DNA from: Moritella sp. JT01
Lineage (GTDB): Bacteria; Pseudomonadota; Gammaproteobacteria; Enterobacterales; Moritellaceae
DNA: 64,000 bases
Direction: 5' to 3'
Assembly (NCBI RefSeq): GCF_001574435.1
Contig: NZ_LOCN01000034.1
Location: forward strand, 1 to 64,000
Position 1 is the first letter of the stretch. Each line of letters opens with the position of its first letter. Shown piece by piece: positions 45,716 through 54,203 of the stretch. A program made the position numbers and the translations under genes. The notes beneath the pieces were generated by a model that saw only the letters and a list, made by a program, of their open reading frames with translations, made no database searches and was not told where the DNA came from.

Positions 45716-45753
45716 AAAGGTTGGAATGATTATTCATTTCAGCCTTTTTTTTT
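45716..45753 (+). terminator. Terminator after yqhD
   Basis: AAGGTTGGAATGA and TCATTTCAGCCTT form a stem followed by nine T. Confidence 0.88.
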
Positions 45754-45884
45754 ATTATAAAATGACGATTAGTCATTTATCAGTCCCAGTGTCATACTTT
45801 TTTAATTCAACGGTGTTATAACTCAATGATATTGTTCTTATTAAATAATCTTATCGTGTTGTTATCGATACTTAAGGAAGAGTA

Positions 45885-46178
45885 ATGGCTGATTTAGAAT
45901 GGATGTTGGGTGTAATTATGTTATCGGGATTTTTATTTGCCGCTATCGCGAGATTTAATTTACACCGGTATTTACAGCAGAAAAAAATATTGGCAAGCGT
46001 GGATAGGGAACAAGCCCAAGTGCAATTAAAAAATACAACACCCGAAGTTATTTTAGATAATGGTGTACATCAATTATTCAAATATTTTATTGCTGGCATG
46101 ATTATTTTTCTAGTTGGTAGCGCCACATTAGTCGATCACGGTGCTTTAAAAGCGTTGGTCTCTTTATTTTTTGATTAG
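45885..46178 (+). CDS. Small membrane protein of unknown function
   Basis: 97 aa with two membrane segments (residues 6-23 and 66-85) flanking a charged loop (RYLQQKKILASVDREQAQVQ) that is probably cytoplasmic. AAGGAAGAGTA gives a good start. Not recognised. Confidence 0.6.
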   Translation: MADLEWMLGVIMLSGFLFAAIARFNLHRYLQQKKILASVDREQAQVQLKNTTPEVILDNGVHQLFKYFIAGMIIFLVGSATLVDHGALKALVSLFFD

Positions 46179-46203
46179 GTATAATGCTTTGTTGATTTAA
46201 GCG

Positions 46204-46368
46204 CTAACGATCGTAACCTGAATTCGTTGGTATTTGCTGTAATACTTGTTGCTGCTCTCTATCGTATTTTTTATGTAGCGCGGCAATAAGTTCCTGATCT
46301 AACTTCGCATAGAACATATCTTCTTCGGCTTGACCTTTCTGGCGCATCGTTTCGTTAAACACTGACAT
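46204..46368 (-). CDS. Small protein, 54 aa, strong ribosome site
   Basis: 54 aa (MSVFNETMRQKGQAEEDMF, then YAKLDQELIAALHKKYD and a Gln-rich end). Starts six bases after AGAGGTAATC, a strong ribosome site. Charged, helical, no membrane segment. Composition and start signal suggest a real small gene; the family is not assigned. Confidence 0.6.
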   Translation of the reverse strand: MSVFNETMRQKGQAEEDMFYAKLDQELIAALHKKYDREQQQVLQQIPTNSGYDR

Positions 46369-46462
46369 ATTGATTACCTCTAATAACCCGCATATTAATA
46401 ATTTTAGTTTATTTTAGACAGAAGCGTTATTAGAGGCAGAGCTGATAATTGAACGTTATTGA

Positions 46463-47128
46463 TTAAGCAGCTTGTTTACTTTGTTTTAGAATCTCTAAAA
46501 CGTCTGATAAAGAGGCGCTTACAGTATGACCCAATGTTAGAACTTCAGCACTGGGTTGCACGAGATCTGGGATTTGAAATGTCTGCATATTAGCGCTTAC
46601 GGCAGATAAAACGCCGTTATTGGAATCTTCAAAGGCTAAACATTGTTCCGGGTGAATATTTAAACGACCTGCTGCAAGCAAATAAATTTCTGGATCGGGT
46701 TTGCCATTTTTAACTTCGCAACCTGTGGTTAAATTATCGAAAAAATGGTCTAAACCAGCAAGCTTTAGTTTGATTGTTGCCACGTCTTGTTGTGTAGACG
46801 TCGCAACTGCAGTGGGAATATTATTATTTTTTAACCAAGTGAGTAACTCAACAACACCTTCTTTAACAGGAATAGCTTGGTGTTTAACGACGGCGTTGTA
46901 ACGTATACGCCATGCTTCATGAAGTACTGGATAATCTAAATCACTGCCGTAACCAGCACGGATTACTTTTTCTATGCCTTGAGAATTACGACCGATAATA
47001 TCGAGATAAACATCTTCTAAAAATGGAATCGATAATGATGCACATGCTTCTTCAAAGATCCCTTTGCAAACACGCTCTGTGTCGAGAAGAAGTCCATCCA
47101 TATCAAAAATAGCTGCTTGGTAATTCAC
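46463..47128 (-). CDS. HAD-family phosphatase, beta-phosphoglucomutase-like
   Basis: 221 aa. HAD motif I FDMDGLLLDTE at 8-18 with both aspartates, motif II in AVATSTQQDV, Lys in VKNGKPDPEIYLLAA, and motif IV AFEDSNNGVLSA. The cap position and DGLLLDTE point to the PGM-like/YqaB group that removes phosphate from sugar phosphates. Substrate open. Confidence 0.87.
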   Translation of the reverse strand: MNYQAAIFDMDGLLLDTERVCKGIFEEACASLSIPFLEDVYLDIIGRNSQGIEKVIRAGYGSDLDYPVLHEAWRIRYNAVVKHQAIPVKEGVVELLTWLKNNNIPTAVATSTQQDVATIKLKLAGLDHFFDNLTTGCEVKNGKPDPEIYLLAAGRLNIHPEQCLAFEDSNNGVLSAVSANMQTFQIPDLVQPSAEVLTLGHTVSASLSDVLEILKQSKQAA

Positions 47129-47344
47129 TTTACGTATCCTATATTGATGACAATTTATTTAATGAAATGAGTATAACAAATCTAATCGCGATAATTAATT
47201 TAAGTTCACATACTGTTGGTACTATCGTAATTTCGTTTGTAAGAGTATGTAATACTTATTAATATTCAGTAAAACTTAATATAAAGTATCACTAATAACG
47301 TAATGGACTAGAACTATATTAACAATTTGAATAATAGGGAATTT

Positions 47345-47764
47345 ATGAAAGGTTTAATGAGTGGTTTATGTTTGGCGCTCTTAGTTGCCGGTAATGTATC
47401 AGCAACTGAATCCAAACCGGTGACGGTCGAAGTATTAGCAAAGTCGACAACGAGCTGGGACGGTTCTGTGCTTCCGAGTTATCCGAAGGGTAAGCCGGAA
47501 GTCACCATCTTAAAAATTGATATCGCACCTGGTGTTAAGTTGCCTTTGCATGAGCATCCGGTGATTAATGCTGGTTATTTAGTGAGTGGGGAATTAACGG
47601 TAGTAACACAAGACGGTGAGGTTTTGGAGCTTAAAGCGGGCGATACGCTTGTTGAAGTTATCAACAAATGGCATTACGGAATAAATAAAGGCGATGTGCC
47701 AGCCGAAATTGTTGTTTTTTATGCTGGTGTTGAAGGGGAGCCTTTAACAATTAAGCATAAATAA
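47345..47764 (+). CDS. Exported cupin protein
   Basis: 139 aa from the ATG at 47345 after AATAGGGAATTT. Signal peptide (about residues 1-20, ending NVSA). Single cupin domain: PLHEHPVINAGYLVSGELTV (metal His, His) and GDTLVEVINKWHYG with the third His. Periplasmic small-molecule binding or dioxygenase-like role, not defined. Confidence 0.82.
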   Translation: MKGLMSGLCLALLVAGNVSATESKPVTVEVLAKSTTSWDGSVLPSYPKGKPEVTILKIDIAPGVKLPLHEHPVINAGYLVSGELTVVTQDGEVLELKAGDTLVEVINKWHYGINKGDVPAEIVVFYAGVEGEPLTIKHK

Positions 47765-47772
47765 TTAAAGTT

Positions 47773-47801
47773 AAAGGCTAGGGTTTTTATCCTAGCCTTT
47801 T
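47773..47801. terminator. Terminator after cupin gene
   Basis: AAAGGCTAGG and CCTAGCCTTT form a 10-bp stem; T and A runs on both sides allow it to serve the convergent dcuC too. Confidence 0.8.
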
Positions 47802-47847
47802 GATAAATTACTTTCTTATTATCTTTTTTTAAATTTAGGTTATCAAA

Positions 47848-49215
47848 CTAAGCATACATAGGCACAAGTACCATCGTCCCTGCAATAACGGTAATCAGGC
47901 CAGCTAATACGGGTACGGACGTGCGTTTAACAACTTCAAATGGACTGATTTTTCCCATGCCACTTGTTGCGACAATGACACCCGCTACCGGTGAAACAGT
48001 TCGACCAAGGTTCGATGCTTGTAACATCGGGATAATTAAGAACGCTGGGTTTAAGCCCATTTTACCGGCTAGTGTAGGCGCGAGTTCAACAAATGCGTAG
48101 AAGGGGGCGTTGCCTGAGCCTGTTGCTATTGCCGCTGCTACAGTGAGACCTGTTAGAATTAGCATTAATGCAAAACCGCCAGCACCTGCTGCTTCTGCAA
48201 GTCCGATTAAATTATCAATAGCACCAATCGACATCAAGCCCTGTGCAAAGACACCTGCAGCGACTAATAGCATTACAACACCTTTGAATGCGTCAGCCAT
48301 CCCTTCATAGCAAGACTCTAAGTCTTCTAAGGTTGCCTTCCCATCTAACCGTTTAGTGATAAAGTCGATAACAGCACTAATGAAAATGGAAAAAACTACG
48401 ATAGTGTAGATATCAAGTTCCAGCCCTTTAATTGTTGAACCGTTAAATACAAAGACACCGATGATAGGTAGAAATGGCAGGATGGAATAATAACCCGGTG
48501 CAGTTACGGTTATTTCTGATATATCGGTTTTTTCCATTGGCGTATTTTCTTTTTTGTCTAAATAACGATTCCAGAAAAATGCCGCTGCGGCCATCACGAT
48601 GATGGCACTGATTGATACAGGTAATACGGTTTCAACAGAAAATACATGCAATGGTAATCCAGACTTTTCGGCAGCGACAACTACATCGCCAGATGTTGGT
48701 GATAAAATAATAGCAGCAGGCGATGCACAAACAGCAACGGCGGCTGGTCGAGATATCCCCATTGCCGTCATCATTGGGAATAAAGTGGCCATGAGCAATA
48801 CGCCAAGTCCAGTTGCAGAGCTTACCGCTAGTGACATTAAGCAAGCCACAATATAAGCAGCAACAAGTAGGGTATAAGGTGACTTGATAAAGGATAGGGG
48901 TTTCGAAAATTGTTTCACAACAACATTGTTCGCATCAATCTTAGTCATGTAAGCTGCAAAACCACATAACAACATAATTTGCATGCCTAAGCCGCCCCCT
49001 CGATATTGCAGCATGTATTTAACAAATTCTAATGAGTCTGTAATGGTATTCCCTGTGCTTGTTATGCTTGAAGGGAGAATTTGCTTGCCAAGTAAGCCTG
49101 TTATAATGAGTAGTGTAATACCAGCTGTGAGTAATACTCCCGCCGCTTTGTATTCTTTGACGATGAAGTAACCGACACCGACTGTCACGATTAAACCAAT
49201 GAATAACGCTAACAT
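47848..49215 (-). CDS. dcuC: Anaerobic C4-dicarboxylate transporter DcuC
   Basis: 455 aa with 12-14 membrane segments. LPMFP-type loops ATGLGVLLMATLFPMM, SPAAIILSPTSGDVVVAAE and ATGSGNAPFYAFVELAPTLA are DcuC features. Exports succinate made in fermentation and takes up other C4-dicarboxylates. No FNR box was seen in its 127-base upstream gap. Confidence 0.88.
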   Translation of the reverse strand: MLALFIGLIVTVGVGYFIVKEYKAAGVLLTAGITLLIITGLLGKQILPSSITSTGNTITDSLEFVKYMLQYRGGGLGMQIMLLCGFAAYMTKIDANNVVVKQFSKPLSFIKSPYTLLVAAYIVACLMSLAVSSATGLGVLLMATLFPMMTAMGISRPAAVAVCASPAAIILSPTSGDVVVAAEKSGLPLHVFSVETVLPVSISAIIVMAAAAFFWNRYLDKKENTPMEKTDISEITVTAPGYYSILPFLPIIGVFVFNGSTIKGLELDIYTIVVFSIFISAVIDFITKRLDGKATLEDLESCYEGMADAFKGVVMLLVAAGVFAQGLMSIGAIDNLIGLAEAAGAGGFALMLILTGLTVAAAIATGSGNAPFYAFVELAPTLAGKMGLNPAFLIIPMLQASNLGRTVSPVAGVIVATSGMGKISPFEVVKRTSVPVLAGLITVIAGTMVLVPMYA

Positions 49216-49342
49216 TGAAACCTCTTAATTGTATTCAAATGCATAATTAACATTATTTTAACCTTTAAAATAATGTTTCCTTTGCAGCTGAATGTACCTA
49301 TAAAGAGAGGTTTTTGCGATGGTTAACAGTACTATTAATGAT

Positions 49343-49705
49343 CTAAATCAGTTTTCCCCAATCACATAATAAATCGAGTGTTGGCGATAACTTATCGGCC
49401 AGCGGCGTTAAGCTGTATTCGACTCGTGGCGGGATCTCTGCGTAGACATGACGGGTGACAAGTTTGTTTTCTTCCAAAGCCCTTAACTGTTGGGTGAGTG
49501 TTTTTTGGCTAATGTTAGGGATGACGCTCTTCAATTCCCCAAAGCGTAATGTTTTATGGCGTAGTTGATAAAGTATTACTACTTTCCATTTACCAGAAAG
49601 CATGTTTACCGCAGCGACAATTGGGCTTGTAAGTTGAGCATTACAGGTATGAACTGAATTTTTTTCTAAATTATTTTTTATTAAAGAACACTGTGATTTA
49701 GCCAT
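49343..49705 (-). CDS. HxlR family regulator
   Basis: 120 aa winged-helix protein. SPIVAAVNMLSGKWKVVILY and LRFGELKSVIPNISQKTLTQ (residues about 53-72) are the HxlR hallmarks. Cys6 and Cys22 could sense redox or aldehyde stress. Divergent from a glutathione S-transferase gene, its likely target. Confidence 0.88.
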   Translation of the reverse strand: MAKSQCSLIKNNLEKNSVHTCNAQLTSPIVAAVNMLSGKWKVVILYQLRHKTLRFGELKSVIPNISQKTLTQQLRALEENKLVTRHVYAEIPPRVEYSLTPLADKLSPTLDLLCDWGKLI

Positions 49706-49821
49706 TAGGCACCTTTAAGTAACTATGTATCATATATGTACCTACTTGTTTGGAACATCTGCGAATGTATATTATCAACCTATACCAACTCGGTATAATA
49801 TTCAATCCAATAGGTGAGCAC

Positions 49822-50493
49822 ATGTCATTACAACAAATAGAATTAATTAGCTTTGAACTCTGTCCTTTTGTTTTACGCTCAGTGATAACATTAAAGAAAA
49901 AAGGCATCGATTTTAACATTACGTTTATCGATTTAGAAAATAAGCCTGAATGGTTCTTAAAAATATCACCGTTAGGTAAGGTTCCAGTACTTAAATATGG
50001 TGCTGATGTTATATTTGAATCAGCGGTGATTAATGAATTCCTCGATGAAATCAGCCCACCGATGCTGATGCCAGCAGATCCACTTCAAAAAGCAAAAGAC
50101 CGTGGATGGATAGAATATGCAAGCGCACTAACTGTAAACCAATATATGTTAACCATGGCTGACAGTAAATCTGATTTTGACACGCAGAGAATCGAAATGT
50201 TGAGTAAATTACAGCGTTTAGAAAATGTAATAACGGGTAGTAATTTTTTTAATAATGTAAACTTTTCATTAGTCGATGCGGCATTAGCCCCTTTATTATA
50301 TCGTTTTACATTGATCGAAAAATTATTTGGGCAATTTTTTCTTCATCAATTTCCAAAGTTGCAAAAAATATCAGATAAAATTGTTGAACAACCCTATGTT
50401 AAAGGGGCAACAATCGATGATTTTGAAATGGTCTTTATTGATTATTTGAAAAATAATAACAGTTACCTAAGTACACTAATTTCTAAATTTTAA
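49822..50493 (+). CDS. Glutathione S-transferase family protein
   Basis: 223 aa from the ATG at 49822, preceded by AGGTGAGCAC; the longer frame from 49750 reads through the promoter region. Thioredoxin-like half with SFELCPFVLRS (Cys-Pro redox site), the cis-Pro of GKVPVLKYG, and FESAVINEFLDE for glutathione. Helical C-terminal half follows. Conjugates or reduces electrophiles. Confidence 0.85.
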   Translation: MSLQQIELISFELCPFVLRSVITLKKKGIDFNITFIDLENKPEWFLKISPLGKVPVLKYGADVIFESAVINEFLDEISPPMLMPADPLQKAKDRGWIEYASALTVNQYMLTMADSKSDFDTQRIEMLSKLQRLENVITGSNFFNNVNFSLVDAALAPLLYRFTLIEKLFGQFFLHQFPKLQKISDKIVEQPYVKGATIDDFEMVFIDYLKNNNSYLSTLISKF

Positions 50494-50597
50494 CTTACTA
50501 TCTTAATTTGTTGCGGCAGATCAATCTATTGATTTTACAGACTCATTAGCTTCGGTTAAAATTAGTACTTAAATTCAATATGCTATATGGAATAAAC

Positions 50598-51131
50598 ATG
50601 ACTAAAGCTAAAATCGGTATTGTGACAGTAAGTGATAGAGCCAGTGCTGGTATTTATGAAGATCTTTCCGGCAAAGCCATTATAGCTGTATTGAATGAGT
50701 ACCTGACTTCCGAGTGGGAACCTGTTTATGAAGTTATTCCAGATGAGCAAGATGTGATCGAAGCAACGTTGATCAAAATGGCTGATGAGCAAAACTGTAG
50801 TTTGATTGTGACTACGGGTGGCACTGGCCCTGCTAAGCGTGACGTAACGCCAGAAGCGACAGAAGCGGTTTGTGATCGTATGATGCCTGGATTTGGCGAG
50901 TTAATGCGTGCAGAATCGCTAAAATTTGTTCCAACTGCAATTCTTTCTCGCCAAACGGCAGGGTTACGTGCAGATTCATTAATCATTAACTTGCCGGGTA
51001 AACCAAAATCAATCCGTGAATGCTTAGATGCGGTATTTCCAGCGATCCCTTATTGTATTGATTTGATGGATGGCCCTTTTCTTGAGTGTGATGAGTCGGT
51101 GATTAAACCGTTCCGCCCAAAAGCGAAATAA
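50598..51131 (+). CDS. mog: Molybdopterin adenylyltransferase
   Basis: 177 aa from the ATG at 50598 (MTKAKIGIVTVSDRASAGIY); the frame from 50580 adds six residues. TTGGTGPAKRDVTPEAT and LINLPGKPKSIRECLDAVFP are MogA signatures. Adenylates molybdopterin before molybdenum insertion. Single gene. Confidence 0.93.
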   Translation: MTKAKIGIVTVSDRASAGIYEDLSGKAIIAVLNEYLTSEWEPVYEVIPDEQDVIEATLIKMADEQNCSLIVTTGGTGPAKRDVTPEATEAVCDRMMPGFGELMRAESLKFVPTAILSRQTAGLRADSLIINLPGKPKSIRECLDAVFPAIPYCIDLMDGPFLECDESVIKPFRPKAK

Positions 51132-51204
51132 TTACTCGCCCATTTAATGCAACGGGTATAAATTGCGGTTGGTCTAAATGATACGGTCTGTATAAATATA
51201 GATG

Positions 51205-51240
51205 CCATGTATTTTCACTGCCTATGATGAAAATACATGG
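51205..51240. terminator. Hairpin between mog and YbaK-like gene
   Basis: CCATGTATTTTCA and TGAAAATACATGG form a perfect 13-bp stem around a 10-base loop between convergent genes. Short T tracts only. Confidence 0.65.
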
Positions 51241-51260
51241 TTTACGTTGTAACTAGCCGT

Positions 51261-51782
51261 TTATATATGCCAGTTAATATTAGTCCGCTCCCAGATCCGA
51301 GGCGCGCCCATATTCATACCTCGAATATCACCATGTGACATGTCCTCAACTAAATCGTTGTATTCGTTATTGCTGAATTTGAGGAAATTCCGATGATCTC
51401 CAGATTCGATATAGATGGAATCTGCAGTGAGTAAACTATCATCCACTATCATACTCATGTTATAGGCTGCCCCCATTGCAGGGATCGCACCTTTAGCACA
51501 GTCCGGAAATAATTCCTGTAATTTTTGTTCGTTGGTTAAATAATAATATTTACCCATTAGATTATTCACGTCTGTCAATGATACTCGGCTATTAGCTGGT
51601 AACGAAGCCATAAGGTAATCACCCGTTACACTTTCTAGTACTACGGCTTTAGCGACATTTCCTGCGGGAAGGTGAGCGGTGCGAGACGAATCCAGAGTGG
51701 TAAATGTTCGGCGGTGTTTAATCGTGTCATAGTGAATATTTTCGTGTTCGAAATATTCTTTTAATGTGATTGCAATGGCCAT
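51261..51782 (-). CDS. YbaK/ProX-like aminoacyl-tRNA deacylase, first of two
   Basis: 173 aa from the second of two adjacent ATGs at 51785/51782; AGGAGGT is spaced best for 51782. Fold of the INS/YbaK editing family: THLPAGNVAKAVVLES (residues about 33-48), LMASLPANSRVSLTDVN, and PDCAKGAIPAMGAAYNM, the GxxPP-type substrate loop. Hydrolyses mischarged aminoacyl-tRNA. A related gene lies 830 bases away on the same strand. Confidence 0.8.
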   Translation of the reverse strand: MAIAITLKEYFEHENIHYDTIKHRRTFTTLDSSRTAHLPAGNVAKAVVLESVTGDYLMASLPANSRVSLTDVNNLMGKYYYLTNEQKLQELFPDCAKGAIPAMGAAYNMSMIVDDSLLTADSIYIESGDHRNFLKFSNNEYNDLVEDMSHGDIRGMNMGAPRIWERTNINWHI

Positions 51783-51970
51783 CATGTACCTCCTAAAACC
51801 ACTAATAACACGCACAGAGTATAGCATAAACATGCTTACCAATATGAAGGTGGGAGGAATTCAGCTGTTTATACATCTGAGTTTAGCGCTTTTCACATCT
51901 TGAACTAATTTAGTAGTTATACCCATTAGAATAAATACATGATCATTTTCTGACTAATATAGGATCTCTT

Positions 51971-52279
51971 ATGGCTACAAATCCATCCACTCAATATCTG
52001 AAAATAAAACAAAGACACCCACAGTTGATTAGTGCTGTAGAGTCACTTGGTAAAGTGGCAAAACAGGGAGGACCAATAGATGAAAAAACCGCACAGTTAA
52101 TCCAATTAGCAGCCGCTGCAGCCATTCGTTCTGAAGGCGCTGTTCATAGCCATGCTAAAAGAGCGCTTGACGCTGGCGCAAGCGTTGATGAAATTCGCCA
52201 TGCATTACTGCTGCTCACTAGCACATTGGGCTTTCCCTGCGTTATGGCAGCAATGAGTTGGGCAGATGAAAAGTTATAG
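51971..52279 (+). CDS. CMD-family protein without active-site cysteines
   Basis: 102 aa, all-helical, the length of single-domain carboxymuconolactone decarboxylase proteins. EGAVHSHAKRALDAGAS (residues 56-72) aligns with the CxxCxxH active-site helix, but both cysteines are replaced while the His pair (VHSHAKRA) stays. The only Cys is near the C-terminus (FPCVMAAMS). So not AhpD-like in chemistry. Confidence 0.8.
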   Translation: MATNPSTQYLKIKQRHPQLISAVESLGKVAKQGGPIDEKTAQLIQLAAAAAIRSEGAVHSHAKRALDAGASVDEIRHALLLLTSTLGFPCVMAAMSWADEKL

Positions 52280-52286
52280 TTTAAAC

Positions 52287-52568
52287 CTATAGATTACGCA
52301 TTACCTTGTGAATGACATTATCTACATCAATTTTAATATGTTGTGATGCGTCTTGGGCATAGACGTTGATATTTTTGTATAGCTCACCAATCATTGTGAT
52401 ACCGCTGCATTGAATCGTGAGGACTATATTGGCGGTGATGATGTCTATCACCGCTTGTTCATCAGAATTTGATTTAAGTGCATCGATCTCTTGTTGCCAG
52501 TTTGATTGACCTTTTATTTTAGCTAATGTACTTTCTGAACTTGTTAATAACGTGCCGCAAATCCTCAT
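52287..52568 (-). CDS. Hypothetical protein
   Basis: 93 aa, soluble. GAGGAACTTTAAGTC before the ATG is a good ribosome site. Helical N-terminal half and a short central hydrophobic stretch (IITANIVLTIQCSGITMIG). Not recognised. 46 bases after the second YbaK-like gene on the same strand, so perhaps one transcript. Confidence 0.55.
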   Translation of the reverse strand: MRICGTLLTSSESTLAKIKGQSNWQQEIDALKSNSDEQAVIDIITANIVLTIQCSGITMIGELYKNINVYAQDASQHIKIDVDNVIHKVMRNL

Positions 52569-52614
52569 GACTTAAAGTTCCTCAGGTAGTTGATAGGAAT
52601 TACTTAGCGTGTTT

Positions 52615-53133
52615 TTAATGCCTTAATTTACCTTGCCTAGCATGTTCATGATGATAACCACTGCCTGCTTTGTTAAATCCACAGCTAATTATTATTGGCT
52701 GCACTAAGTCAATGAGATCTGCCGTTTTCATTTTGATGGTTTCAGAATGGTCGCCTGCATTAAAACTGATTTCTTCTTGCTTCACTAATGTTTCTGAAAT
52801 ATAAACTGGCATGTTAAAAAGATGACCAAACGGTGGCATTGCACCTGTGTCACAATCTGGAAACATGCTACTGAACTGATGCTCATACGCTAAATTGACA
52901 TAATGGGCGCCAATAGAGAAAGCAATATTATCAAAATCAATGGTGTAAGGGGCGGGCATAACAACCATAACGAGTCTTGTATCTGCGGTAATAATGACAG
53001 TTTTAGCAAAAGACATGCCACTGGTTTTACTTAATTCAGCTACATGCTGCGCAGTATAACCGGGTGGGTGATGATCACTTTGGTAGTTTATATAAGCCTG
53101 ATCTAAATAATGGGTGATTTTTCGCATGAGCAT
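52615..53133 (-). CDS. YbaK-like deacylase, second paralogue
   Basis: 172 aa from the ATG at 53133 after AGGGAGGTTGATT; a TTG two codons earlier is not needed. Same fold and signature order as the 51261 gene: GMSFAKTVIITADTRLVMVV, FPDCDTGAMPPFGHLFNMPV and ISFNAGDHSETIKMK. Ends with a His/Arg-rich tail (GYHHEHARQGKLRH). Distant paralogue, probably editing or regulating a different aminoacyl-tRNA. Confidence 0.78.
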   Translation of the reverse strand: MLMRKITHYLDQAYINYQSDHHPPGYTAQHVAELSKTSGMSFAKTVIITADTRLVMVVMPAPYTIDFDNIAFSIGAHYVNLAYEHQFSSMFPDCDTGAMPPFGHLFNMPVYISETLVKQEEISFNAGDHSETIKMKTADLIDLVQPIIISCGFNKAGSGYHHEHARQGKLRH

Positions 53134-53336
53134 AATCAACCTCCCTAGCGGTTAATGCGCTAATACATTTATCAAGAATGTTTAGGAGCTTTAATTATAG
53201 TTGTTAATTATTGTATTGCGGATAATGATTATCCCTCTTGTCTTGAGATTCCTGTTTCTTGCTTATCTTTTTTAATCATATTATATTGAATGCGGATAAG
53301 TTTGGTTATTACCCATTTTATGATAAGGAAATCATA

Positions 53337-54110
53337 ATGTTTAACATTAATATATATGACAATAATACAGCGTTAAAAGAATCAATAAACACACTTCTTT
53401 TAACAGCGGAGAGTTTACAAGATATCGCCGAATACATTAGCATCAAAATAAAAGAGGATGGAATACACATTCACGCGATGGGTGATGCAAAAAGTATCTT
53501 TACTAGTGCGTTTATAAGTAGCGGTGTGTTCTCAGAGATGGTAGTACATGATGAATGTGTTTTGAATGTAAAGCCGAAGGTATTATTTAATGCCCTCAAA
53601 AAAATCGACATTGAAAATGCCGACACGTTAAATTTAACAATGGATTATAATGATCAATCAATAAAAGTGTTGGCCCAAAATAGAACATTAGCGCAGCGTA
53701 TTAGTATAAACTATATGACTAATCAAGTTGATGAACGTTCTGAGCCTCGTTCGTATTTTGATGCGCAAGCTATCATTAACACCAATCATCTTTTAAAAAT
53801 AAATCAAATAGCTGAAACACAAGATGAAACCTTAGCTATCGCTATTTGTGAAAATAGTATAAGTTTTAGCATTGAGAATGATGACGTAACGTATCATATG
53901 GATGTAATAAATAATGATGAATCACAACTGAGTCTATATGTAGAAAACCCAATGAGACGAGTTATAATATTAAAAGATTTCAATTGCTTATTAAAAGCTG
54001 CATTATTAAGTGAACAAGTAACAATATCTCTCCAAGAAGAGGCTGCTACTTGTTTTGAAATAAATCTTGGTGATTACACATCTATAAAATACTACCTTTT
54101 TACCGTATAG
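53337..54110 (+). CDS. PCNA-like DNA sliding clamp
   Basis: 257 aa from the ATG at 53337, which follows ATAAGGAAATCATA; a longer frame from 53259 has no ribosome site. Length and layout match eukaryotic/archaeal PCNA (two domains, about 245-261 aa), not bacterial DnaN (about 366 aa, three domains). N-terminal domain: MFNINIYDN, DGIHIHAMGDAKSIFTSAFI (residues 41-60, like GVNLQSMDSSHVSLVQL of PCNA), VKPKVLFNALKKI, ADTLNLTMDY. Linker about 127-142. C-terminal domain: LAIAICENSISFSIENDD, NPMRRVIILKDFNCLLKAA, VTISLQ and the ending INLGDYTSIKYYLFTV, which parallels PCNA's ADMGHLKYYLAP. G+C is about 33% over 53341-53760 by hand count, below neighbours. Stands alone; no polymerase or clamp loader adjacent. 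Could be viral in origin. Fold call by pattern, not search. Confidence 0.78.
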   Translation: MFNINIYDNNTALKESINTLLLTAESLQDIAEYISIKIKEDGIHIHAMGDAKSIFTSAFISSGVFSEMVVHDECVLNVKPKVLFNALKKIDIENADTLNLTMDYNDQSIKVLAQNRTLAQRISINYMTNQVDERSEPRSYFDAQAIINTNHLLKINQIAETQDETLAIAICENSISFSIENDDVTYHMDVINNDESQLSLYVENPMRRVIILKDFNCLLKAALLSEQVTISLQEEAATCFEINLGDYTSIKYYLFTV

Positions 54111-54118
54111 AATCATAA

Positions 54119-54151
54119 GAAATCATAGGGGTATTAAGCCCCTCTGATTTC
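54119..54151. terminator. Hairpin after PCNA-like gene
   Basis: GAAATCA, A-T and GGGG pair with CCCC and TGATTTC, one mismatch, 7-base loop. No T run, so its terminator strength is uncertain. Confidence 0.5.
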
Positions 54152-54203
54152 AGTCCATCATTCAAGTCTTTTTTGGCCTACGTGAAGTAGGCCGTAAGAA
54201 TGC

